In this document: piece after piece, positions 56,235 through 64,000 of the stretch
How the letters are laid out: each line of letters starts with the position of its first letter
Numbering within the stretch: the stretch's first letter is position 1
Source: Kribbella jejuensis
GTDB lineage: Bacteria > Actinomycetota > Actinomycetes > Propionibacteriales > Kribbellaceae
Direction of reading: 5' to 3'
NCBI RefSeq assembly: GCF_006715085.1
Contig: NZ_VFMM01000002.1
Location: 558,001 to 622,000, forward strand
Length of the DNA: 64,000 bases
Made by a program: the position numbers and the translations under genes
Notes under the pieces: generated by a model
Seen by the model: only the letters and a program-made list of their open reading frames with translations
What the model was told of the DNA's origin: nothing
Databases searched by the model: none

Positions 56235-57614
56235 ATGGCTGATGTTGCGGGGATCTTCAAGGCGTACGACGTTCGCGGGATCGTGCCGGACCAGCTCGAC
56301 GAGTCGGTGGCCCGGGCGACCGGGGCGGCCATGGTCGAGGTCCTGGACGTGCTCGCCGGCCCGGGCGCGGTCGTGGTCGGCTACGACATGCGGCCCTCCA
56401 GCCCGGCCCTCGCGGCGGCCTTCGCCGAGGGCGTGACGAGCACCGGCGCCGACGTGATCGACATCGGCCTGGCGTCCACCGACCAGCTGTACTTCGCGTC
56501 CGGGCGGCTCGACCTGCCCGGCGCGATGTTCACCGCGAGCCACAACCCGGCGCGGTACAACGGCATCAAGCTGTGCCGCGCCGGCGCCGCCCCGGTCGGT
56601 AGCGACTCCGGTCTGCGGGACATCGCGGATCTGGTCGCGAAGGCGCTGACCGAGCCCGCGTCGACCGGCGCGGCGACCGGGCACGTCACCCACAAGGACC
56701 TGCTCACCGCGTACGCCGACCACCTGCACGACCTGGTCGACCTGAGCGGCATCCGCCCGCTGACCGTGGTCGTCGACGCCGGCAACGGCATGGGCGGCCA
56801 CACCGTGCCGGCCGTGTTCGCCGACGGGCCTGTGACGATCGTGCCGCTGTACTTCGAGCTCGACGGCAACTTCCCGAACCACGAGGCGAACCCGCTCGAC
56901 CCGAAGAACCTGGTCGACCTGCAGGCCAAGGTCCGTGAGGTGGGTGCCGACCTCGGCCTGGCCTTCGACGGCGACGCCGATCGCTGCTTCGTGGTGGACG
57001 AGAAGGGCGACCCGATCTCGCCGAGCGCGATCACCGGCGCGGTCGCGGTCCGCGAGCTGGCCAAGCATCCGGGGGCGACCATCCTGCACAACCTGATCAC
57101 CTCCAAGGCGGTCCCGGAGCTGATCACCGAGCACGGCGGTGTCCCGGTCCGGACCCGGGTCGGGCACTCCAACATCAAGCAGAAGATGGCCGAGACCGAC
57201 GCGGTGTTCGGCGGCGAGCACTCCGCGCACTACTACTTCCGCGACTTCTGGCGCGCCGACACCGGCATGCTCGCGGCGCTGCACGTGCTCGCCGCGTTGG
57301 GCGAGCAGGACCGCCCGGCCAGCGAGCTGTTCGCGGAGTACGAGCGGTACGTCGCGTCCGGCGAGATCAACAACACGGTCGCGGACGCGGCGGCGACGGT
57401 CGCGGCGATCGAGGACACCTATTCTGGCGTCGAGGGCGTGACCGTCGACCGTCTGGACGGGTTGACCGTGTCGGCGGGACAGTGGTGGTTCAACGTCCGT
57501 GCGTCGAACACGGAGCCGTTGCTGCGGCTGAACGTCGAGGCCGCGGACCGGGCCGGCATGGAACGCGTCCGCGACGAAGTACTGGCCCTGATCACTGGTT
57601 CGAGGGAGAACTGA
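56235..57614 (+). CDS. manB: Phosphomannomutase/phosphoglucomutase
   Basis: A 459-residue alpha-D-phosphohexomutase. The catalytic serine is Ser102 in TASHNPARYNGIKL, the metal loop DGDADR is at 245-250, GGEHSAHYYFRD near 322-333 is the sugar-specificity loop, and RASNTEPLLRLNVEA near 426-440 binds phosphate. It interconverts mannose-6-phosphate and mannose-1-phosphate. The gene starts the man operon; a GAACTG-ATG junction leads into Trm112. Confidence 0.9.
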   Translation: MADVAGIFKAYDVRGIVPDQLDESVARATGAAMVEVLDVLAGPGAVVVGYDMRPSSPALAAAFAEGVTSTGADVIDIGLASTDQLYFASGRLDLPGAMFTASHNPARYNGIKLCRAGAAPVGSDSGLRDIADLVAKALTEPASTGAATGHVTHKDLLTAYADHLHDLVDLSGIRPLTVVVDAGNGMGGHTVPAVFADGPVTIVPLYFELDGNFPNHEANPLDPKNLVDLQAKVREVGADLGLAFDGDADRCFVVDEKGDPISPSAITGAVAVRELAKHPGATILHNLITSKAVPELITEHGGVPVRTRVGHSNIKQKMAETDAVFGGEHSAHYYFRDFWRADTGMLAALHVLAALGEQDRPASELFAEYERYVASGEINNTVADAAATVAAIEDTYSGVEGVTVDRLDGLTVSAGQWWFNVRASNTEPLLRLNVEAADRAGMERVRDEVLALITGSREN

Positions 57615-57818
57615 ATGGCAGTCAATCTGGACCCGGACCTGCTGAGCATCCTGGTCTGCCCGAAGTGCCGCTCGGAGTTCCGGGTGGACGACGAGGCCGA
57701 CGAGCTGATCTGCACCAACGCCGGCTGCGCGCTGGCGTACCCGGTCCGCGACGACATCCCGGTGCTGCTGATCGACGAGGCCCGGGACACCCGCGAACCG
57801 GCGGCCACGGAGAGTTGA
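57615..57818 (+). CDS. Trm112-family zinc-ribbon protein
   Basis: A 67-residue protein with four Cys in two pairs, Cys15/Cys18 (CPKC) and Cys33/Cys38, forming a zinc ribbon; PVRDDIPVLLIDEA is the family's conserved end. Trm112 proteins act as activator subunits of methyltransferases in other organisms; the bacterial role is not settled. It lies directly after manB and shares one base with the next start (TGATG). Confidence 0.86.
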   Translation: MAVNLDPDLLSILVCPKCRSEFRVDDEADELICTNAGCALAYPVRDDIPVLLIDEARDTREPAATES

Positions 57819-58894
57819 TGAGTACTTTCGACGACACCAGGCTGGACGATCCGGCGGCGCTCGAGGCGGCGGACGGGCTGTTGCGCCGGCTGGCGATGGC
57901 CGGTGCCCGGATCCGGGCCGAGCTGGAAGCGTCCGCGGACGTCCTGTCCACATTGGAGTCCGACGGCTTCCGGCCGCGGGCTGTGGTCGCGGCCGGCCGG
58001 GACGCGCGGCTCGTCCGGGCGGTTCTGGAGCCGGTCTGCCCGGTGCCGTTCCTCGCCTGGCCCGGTCCGGGGCTGCCCGGCTGGGCCGGCCCGCTGGATC
58101 TGGTCATCGTCCTCGGCGGTGCCGCCGAGGACACCGATGCGGTATCGGCCGCGGGCGAAGCGGTACGCCGTGGTTGCGGGTTGATGGTCGCGGCGCCGGA
58201 GGACTCGCCGGTGGCGATCGCCTCGGCAGGTCTGCGGCATGCGATCCGGCTGCCGTCGCAGTCGGACGACCAGCTGGCTGCCGCCGTCGCCGTACTGCAG
58301 GCCCTGCACCAGATGGAGCTCGGTCCCGAGGTCGACCACAAGGCTGTCGCGGCGTTGCTGGACGACGTGGCGATCGAGTGCTCGCCCAACAACGACGTGT
58401 CGTCGAATCCGGCGAAGGAGCTCGCGCTCGTGCTGGCCGACGCGTTGCCTTTGGTCTGGGGTGGCTCCGTACTGGCTGCGCGGGCCGCTCGGCGCGTGGT
58501 CGAGGCGTTGCGGCTGGCCAGTGGCCGGCCGGCGCTGGCCGCTGACGCCGGTCACTTGCTGCCGGTGCTCAACCAGCCTCCGCGGGACCTGTTCGCGGAC
58601 CCCTTCGACACACCGGCGGAGCTGAGGCCGGCGCTGATCATCCTGGACGACGGGATCGAAGAGGTCGGCGTCGCCGAGCACCGCCGCAAGCTCGAGTCGA
58701 AGGCGGAGGCGCACGACGTCCGCGTGCACACGATCACGCAGGCGAACGGCACGGACGTCGCGCGGTACGCCGCGCTCACCCAGCAGGGCCGGTACGCGGC
58801 GGCGTACCTCGGGATCGGCCTCGGCCGGCACGGCATGCCGACCGTCGACGATCCGTTCGAGCCGCGGAATCCCTCGGAGGACCCGGCGTGGTAG
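57818..58894 (+). CDS. SIS-domain protein, man operon (phosphosugar isomerase-like)
   Basis: A 358-residue protein found between Trm112 and manA in streptomycetes and, as Rv3256c, beside manA in M. tuberculosis. An N-terminal SIS fold (about 40-150) has VAAGRDARLVRAVLEPVCPVPF and LDLVIVLGGAAEDTDA, and a second domain resembles the bifunctional phosphoglucose/phosphomannose isomerase group, with AIECSPNNDVSSNPAKELALVLADALPLVWGG. The catalytic Glu/His arrangement is not certain, so activity is unproven. ATG 57818 overlaps the preceding stop by one base. Confidence 0.8.
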   Translation: MSTFDDTRLDDPAALEAADGLLRRLAMAGARIRAELEASADVLSTLESDGFRPRAVVAAGRDARLVRAVLEPVCPVPFLAWPGPGLPGWAGPLDLVIVLGGAAEDTDAVSAAGEAVRRGCGLMVAAPEDSPVAIASAGLRHAIRLPSQSDDQLAAAVAVLQALHQMELGPEVDHKAVAALLDDVAIECSPNNDVSSNPAKELALVLADALPLVWGGSVLAARAARRVVEALRLASGRPALAADAGHLLPVLNQPPRDLFADPFDTPAELRPALIILDDGIEEVGVAEHRRKLESKAEAHDVRVHTITQANGTDVARYAALTQQGRYAAAYLGIGLGRHGMPTVDDPFEPRNPSEDPAW

Positions 58895-60039
58895 TCCCGC
58901 TGCAGAACACGATCCGCGACTACGCGTGGGGCTCGCCGACCGCGCTGCCGAAGCTGCTCGGCGTCGAGCCGACCGGCAAGCCCCAGGCGGAGCTGTGGAT
59001 GGGTGCGCACGAGTCCGCGCCGTCGGTGCTGCCCTCCGGCGACAGCCTGTACGACGCGGTGTCGGCCGATCCGGCGGCGGTGCTGGGGGAGGAGACGGCT
59101 GAGCGGTTCGACGGCCGGTTCCCGTTCCTGGCGAAGCTGCTCGCGGCCGCGCAGCCGTTGTCGATCCAGGCGCATCCCTCGCGGGAGCAGGCGATCGACG
59201 GCTACCAGCGGGACGAGGCGGCCGGTATCCCGCGGGACGCCGCGGACCGGAACTACAAGGACGCCTGGCCGAAGCCGGAGATCCTGATCGCGCTCGAGCC
59301 GTTCGACGCCCTGGTCGGATTCCGGCCGCTCGACCGGACCGTCGCGTTGCTGGATGCACTGCAACCTGAAGGATTCGCGGAACTGACCGACCTGCTGCGC
59401 AACGGCAAGCTGCGCGAGGCGTTCACCGATTTCATGAGCCGCGACCGGGACGCGATCCGTCCGCTCGTGGCCGCGCTCGGCGCGGCCGTCGCGCAGGGTG
59501 CTGACGGTTTCGCGCTCGAGTGCGAGACGCTCGCGAAGTTGTGCGCGGACTTCCCGGACGATCCCGGCGTCCTCGCGGCGCTGCTGCTGAACCGCGTGCG
59601 GTTGCAGCGGTTCGAGGCGGTGTACCTGCCGGCCGGCAACGTGCACGCATACCTGAACGGGCTCGGGTTCGAGGTGATGGCGAACTCCGACAACGTCCTG
59701 CGCGGCGGCCTGACGCCCAAGCACATCGACGTACCGGAACTGGTCTCGGTGGTGGACTTCGAGCCGCTGGCCGACCCGGTGCTGACGGCGACGCCGGACG
59801 GCGTGTACGACACCGGGTGCGAGTACTTCGCCATCCACCGGGTCGATCTGACCGACGGCGAGCGCACGGTCGACGGCGTCGGGCCGCGGATCGTCTGCTG
59901 CGTCGACGGCACGGTCGATGCCGTCGGCAAAGAGTCTGCCGTGAAGTTGTCCGCGGGTCAGTCCGCGTTCCTCTCCGGACCCGAAGGACCCTGTACCCTG
60001 CGTGGTTCCGGCACGGCCTTCGTCGTGTCCGCATCCTGA
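58888..60039 (+). CDS. manA: Mannose-6-phosphate isomerase, class I
   Basis: A 383-residue zinc enzyme. LSIQAHP (Gln94, His96), KPE with Glu131 and GNVHAYLNG (His253) are the metal ligands; NTIRDYAWGSPTALPKLLG opens the protein as usual. It converts fructose-6-phosphate to mannose-6-phosphate, entering the GDP-mannose path with manB and manC. GTG 58888 overlaps the SIS gene's end and follows GGAGG at seven bases. It is last in the operon before the cation transporter. Confidence 0.9.
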   Translation: MVVPLQNTIRDYAWGSPTALPKLLGVEPTGKPQAELWMGAHESAPSVLPSGDSLYDAVSADPAAVLGEETAERFDGRFPFLAKLLAAAQPLSIQAHPSREQAIDGYQRDEAAGIPRDAADRNYKDAWPKPEILIALEPFDALVGFRPLDRTVALLDALQPEGFAELTDLLRNGKLREAFTDFMSRDRDAIRPLVAALGAAVAQGADGFALECETLAKLCADFPDDPGVLAALLLNRVRLQRFEAVYLPAGNVHAYLNGLGFEVMANSDNVLRGGLTPKHIDVPELVSVVDFEPLADPVLTATPDGVYDTGCEYFAIHRVDLTDGERTVDGVGPRIVCCVDGTVDAVGKESAVKLSAGQSAFLSGPEGPCTLRGSGTAFVVSAS

Positions 60040-60062
60040 CTGCACGGAGGATCTGAACAACC

Positions 60063-61022
60063 ATGGCTGGTGGCGGGAACAAGGCCGTCGTCGCGGCGTT
60101 GCTGGCGAACGCGGGCATCGCGATCACCAAGTTCGCCGCCTGGGCGCTGACCCAGTCGGCGTCGATGCTGGCCGAGGCGATCCACTCGACCGCCGACTGC
60201 GGCAACCAGGTGCTGCTGCTGGTCGGCAGCAAGCGGGCCAAGCGGGCGGCCGACGAGCTGCACCAGTTCGGCTTCGGCCGGGAGCGGTACGTCTACTCGT
60301 TCATCGTGTCGATCGTGCTGTTCAGCGTCGGCGGTCTGTTCGCGCTGTACGAGGGGTACCACAAGGTGCACGACCCGCACGGCATCGACAGCTGGAAGTG
60401 GGTCCCGGTCGTGGTGCTGGTGCTCGCGATCACGATGGAGGGCTTCTCGTTCCGGACCGCGATCGTCGAGGCGAACAAGGTCCGCGCGTCGGTGCCCTGG
60501 GTGCGCTTCGTCCGCAACGCCCGCGCGCCGGAGCTGCCGGTGATCCTGCTCGAGGACTTCGCCGCGCTCACCGGCCTGGTGCTGGCGCTGATCGGCGTCG
60601 CGCTGACGCTTGCCACCGGCAACGGTGTGTTCGACGGCCTGGGCTCGATGGCGATCGGCGCGCTGCTGGTCTGCGTGGCGATCTTCCTGGCGATCGAGAT
60701 GAAGTCGCTGCTGCTCGGCGAGTCCGCGACCCGCGAGTCGCAGCAGAAGATCGTCGCCGCGATCGAGAACACCCCCGGCGTGCAGCGGCTCATCCACATC
60801 AAGACGCTGCACCTCGGCCCGGAAGAGGTACTGGTCGCCGCCAAGCTCGGCGTCGAGCCGACCACCGACGCGGCCGTGGTCGCGGAGACCATCGACGCCG
60901 CCGAACGCGCGATCCGCGCCGCCGAACCGATGGCGGCCCACATCTACCTCGAACCGGACGTCTTCCACGAGAACTACGTCCCCGACGAGCGCCCCGCAGT
61001 CCCCGAGGCCCCCTCGCACTGA
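60063..61022 (+). CDS. Cation diffusion facilitator family transporter
   Basis: A 319-residue protein with six membrane helices. The metal site on helix 2 is SMLAEAIHSTADCGNQVLLL (His-x3-Asp), and the partner site on helix 5 is LLEDFAALTGLVLALIG. The C-terminal cytoplasmic domain begins near 215 and includes RLIHIKTLHLGPEEVLVAAKLGV. It exports Zn2+ or Mn2+-like cations with proton exchange; specificity is not settled. It keeps its place between manA and ahcY as in streptomycetes. GGAGG precedes the ATG by about 12 bases. Confidence 0.86.
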   Translation: MAGGGNKAVVAALLANAGIAITKFAAWALTQSASMLAEAIHSTADCGNQVLLLVGSKRAKRAADELHQFGFGRERYVYSFIVSIVLFSVGGLFALYEGYHKVHDPHGIDSWKWVPVVVLVLAITMEGFSFRTAIVEANKVRASVPWVRFVRNARAPELPVILLEDFAALTGLVLALIGVALTLATGNGVFDGLGSMAIGALLVCVAIFLAIEMKSLLLGESATRESQQKIVAAIENTPGVQRLIHIKTLHLGPEEVLVAAKLGVEPTTDAAVVAETIDAAERAIRAAEPMAAHIYLEPDVFHENYVPDERPAVPEAPSH

Positions 61023-61027
61023 CGGAG

Positions 61028-61061
61028 CCCTCCCTTCCCCTTTCTCTCCTTCCTTCCCTTC
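61028..61061. other. 34-base pure pyrimidine tract
   Basis: From 61028 to 61061 every base on the top strand is C or T. It lies in the 41-base gap between the converging cation transporter and MerR genes. Confidence 0.85.
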
Positions 61062-61063
61062 GG

Positions 61064-61423
61064 CTAGCGGGGCCTAGGCGGCAGGACGCCACTGCGGCCC
61101 AGCCATCGGAGGGCGCGTTCGCGGTCGATCTCGGCTTGGGTGGGTGGGGCGGTGAGGCGGCCGGTGCGGTAGCCGAGGTTGCGGATGTCCGCGGCCACGG
61201 ACGGTTCGGCCAGCGCGCGCAGGGCGAAGGCGAGCGCGGCCGGCGTCACGTCGTACCGGCGTTCGAGGTCGAGCGCGAGTTGGACGGCGGCCAGGTCGCG
61301 GTCGTCGTACTGGCGCTGCGCGGTGTGCTCGGAGCGCGAGCGCGGGAGCAGGCCGAGGGCCTCCCGGTAGCGCAGCATGCGCGGAGTGGTACCCAGCTGG
61401 CGAGCGGCCTCGGTGATGCGCAT
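61064..61423 (-). CDS. MerR-family transcriptional regulator
   Basis: A 119-residue protein. RITEAARQLGTTPRMLRYREALGLLPRSRSEHTAQRQYDDRDLAAVQLALDLERRY is the MerR winged-helix and the start of the coiled coil. There is no Cys, so it is not a classical metal sensor. CAGGAT lies seven bases before the ATG, and a perfect-armed TGACA/TGTCA dyad begins 12 bases upstream, a likely autoregulatory site. It converges on the cation transporter and diverges from ahcY. The short C-terminal half resembles small HspR- or GlnR-like regulators in length. Confidence 0.82.
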   Translation of the reverse strand: MRITEAARQLGTTPRMLRYREALGLLPRSRSEHTAQRQYDDRDLAAVQLALDLERRYDVTPAALAFALRALAEPSVAADIRNLGYRTGRLTAPPTQAEIDRERALRWLGRSGVLPPRPR

Positions 61424-61434
61424 AGCATCAATCC

Positions 61435-61450
61435 TGACATTCCGGTGTCA
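61435..61450. promoter_or_regulatory. MerR operator candidate
   Basis: TGACA-TTCCGG-TGTCA on the top strand, five-base perfect arms, 12 bases upstream of the MerR start. It includes the minus-strand TTGACA. Confidence 0.5.
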
Positions 61451-61532
61451 ATTTCGCGCTGCGAGCGATCAAACCGCGTGCCTCGGCCCTCTACGCTCGG
61501 GCAGGTACCAATCACAGCTTCAGGGGAGCGGC

Positions 61533-62966
<1,434 letters not shown>

Positions 62967-62981
62967 GAACCTCGTGAAAAG

Positions 62982-63012
62982 CACCCCGCAGAGTCTCTGC
63001 GGGGTGCTTTTG
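62982..63012. terminator. Bidirectional rho-independent terminator after ahcY
   Basis: GCACCCCGCAGAG (62982-62994) pairs with CTCTGCGGGGTGC (62996-63008), with AAAA before and TTTT after. It would stop ahcY transcripts and also those from the RDD gene on the other strand. Confidence 0.9.
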
Positions 63013-63014
63013 CG

Positions 63015-64000
63015 TCAGGTCCAGCCGTTGCTTCCAGGGGCGGCCCAGCCTTGGGCGTTCACCGTGGCGGGGCGGGGGCCGCTGGGCGGTGGGGGCGGGA
63101 CGAACGGCGGCGGTCCGGGCAGCGGGGCCGGTGCGCCGTACGGGTTCGGCGGGGCGAACGGGCCTTGCGGGACGGCGTACGGGTTCGGTGGGGCGAACGG
63201 GCCCTGCGGGACGGCGTACGGGCTCGCGAAGGGGCCGGTGGGGAGCGGGCGTTGCGTGGCCAGCCGGTGGAGTTCGCGGCGGCGGCGTTCGGCGAGGACC
63301 GCCGAGAGGAACGCGGGGGCGATGATCGGGTACGGCGGCGCCGGGGCGGTGACGGCCGCGACGCGGGCGGCCAGCGCCTCACCGAGGGCGATCTGCGGGC
63401 CGGGGAGGAGTTCGGTGTAGCGGGCCAGGTAGTCGCGCGCCGCGTTGGCGAGCTCGTCGGACAGCCGGGACAGCTCCAGCGACTGCGCCCATTGCACCAA
63501 CGGGCCCGGTACGAACAGCGGCGGCGACGCCATCGACTGCTGGCGTTCGCGGATGACGACCGTACCGGCGACCATGTCCCCGATCCGCTTGCCCTGCTTG
63601 TTCATCAGGCTCGCGACGATCCCTGGGCTGGCCGCGAACCACGGCGCGAAGTCGACGAAGAACCACATCAGCGTCCGGACCAGCGCGTGCCGGAACCGGA
63701 TCGAGCTGCCGTCGTCGCGGACCACCTTGAGCCCGAGCACCATCTTGCCGATGGTCCGCCCGCGGGTCAGCGTCTCCATCACGACCCGGTAGCCGATCGC
63801 CACGAGCAGCACGACGATGAAGATCAGCGCGACCGCCAGCGCCTCGCTGGACTGGCTCCCGATCAGGAAGCCGGTCAGCAGACCGATCAGCACCATCAGT
63901 ACGACGCCCTGCAGGATCACGTCGATCGCACACGCCAGCGCCCGCGTCGGCATCCGGGCGATCCGCACCTGGAGAACGACCGCTTCACCCGTGACCAGCT
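63015..64000 (-). CDS. RDD-family membrane protein (5' end beyond the window)
   Basis: At least 328 codons; the start lies past the right edge, because the reading frame stays open to base 64000 with LVTGEAVVLQVRIARMPTRALACAIDV, the usual beginning of RDD proteins. The RDD domain (TRALACAID, GYRVVMETLTRGRTIGKMVLGLKVVRDDG, FRHALVRTLMWF) has about three helices; a second part is conserved in actinobacteria and ends in a Pro/Gly-rich tail with two tandem PYAVPQGPFAPPN repeats. The function is unknown; other RDD proteins are linked to ion transport. Confidence 0.84.
   Translation of the reverse strand, partial: LVTGEAVVLQVRIARMPTRALACAIDVILQGVVLMVLIGLLTGFLIGSQSSEALAVALIFIVVLLVAIGYRVVMETLTRGRTIGKMVLGLKVVRDDGSSIRFRHALVRTLMWFFVDFAPWFAASPGIVASLMNKQGKRIGDMVAGTVVIRERQQSMASPPLFVPGPLVQWAQSLELSRLSDELANAARDYLARYTELLPGPQIALGEALAARVAAVTAPAPPYPIIAPAFLSAVLAERRRRELHRLATQRPLPTGPFASPYAVPQGPFAPPNPYAVPQGPFAPPNPYGAPAPLPGPPPFVPPPPPSGPRPATVNAQGWAAPGSNGWT

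Overview
The window is about 64 kb of very GC-rich, gene-dense actinobacterial chromosome. Markers of that group are a WhiB regulator, the F420 genes fbiA and fbiB, an ergothioneine-type glutamate-cysteine ligase (EgtA), DUF3499, DUF5719, DUF574 and DUF5753 proteins, and the order whiB - glycosyltransferase - DUF5719 - DUF3499 - zincin-like - manB - Trm112 - SIS - manA - cation transporter - ahcY, which is known from Streptomyces and, in part, Mycobacterium. The frequent GTAC-containing codons (GTACG, CGTACC) suggest a Kribbella-like member of the Propionibacteriales; that genus guess is inference.

Region by region. 0-11.9 kb is an accessory, regulator-rich zone: the start of egtA, then MarR, ArsR, TetR, HxlR and two XRE regulators, most facing a divergent enzyme or transporter (dienelactone hydrolase-like, two MFS pumps, epoxide hydrolase, GNAT, DUF574 methyltransferase, AzlCD). 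One secreted DUF3472/ricin-like gene here is broken (8.5-9.1 kb). 11.9-18.5 kb carries an envelope set: membrane protein, dual-specificity-like phosphatase, a polysaccharide ABC exporter pair, a glycosyltransferase, an LCP ligase and a secreted trypsin-like protein. 18.6-34 kb has a membrane-embedded spermidine-synthase-like protein, galE, a cyclic-nucleotide-binding protein beside a cyclase-ATPase-TPR protein, SDRs, a TIGR03089 protein, TatA, LysR, two CNNM/CBS proteins, an NAD kinase and manC. 34.0-35.2 kb is a non-coding array of related repeats, about three units forward and three inverted, between the converging manC and DUF3105 genes. 35.2-45.4 kb holds DUF3105, fbiB/fbiA, a Gln-rich membrane protein, whiB, a large glycosyltransferase, DUF5719, DUF3499 and a zincin-like protein. 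45.5-56.2 kb (SDRs, two LuxR-type ATPase regulators flanking an NDH-2, Gfo/Idh and ThuA) looks like an insertion into the otherwise conserved block. 56.2-63 kb resumes that block: manB, Trm112, SIS, manA, a cation transporter and ahcY. An RDD membrane protein runs off the right edge.

Together manB, manA, manC and the SIS protein make and control mannose-phosphate and GDP-mannose, which can feed the glycosyltransferases and wall glycans handled by the ABC exporter and LCP protein. FbiA and FbiB make coenzyme F420, AhcY recycles S-adenosylhomocysteine, and WhiB is a development or division regulator.

A recurring feature is a TANNNT hexamer exactly six bases before the start codon (nine exact cases, several more at 5, 7 or 8), indicating many leaderless mRNAs. 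The strongest unexplained structure is the 34.0-35.2 kb repeat array. No tRNA, rRNA, CRISPR, insertion sequence or replication origin was recognised.
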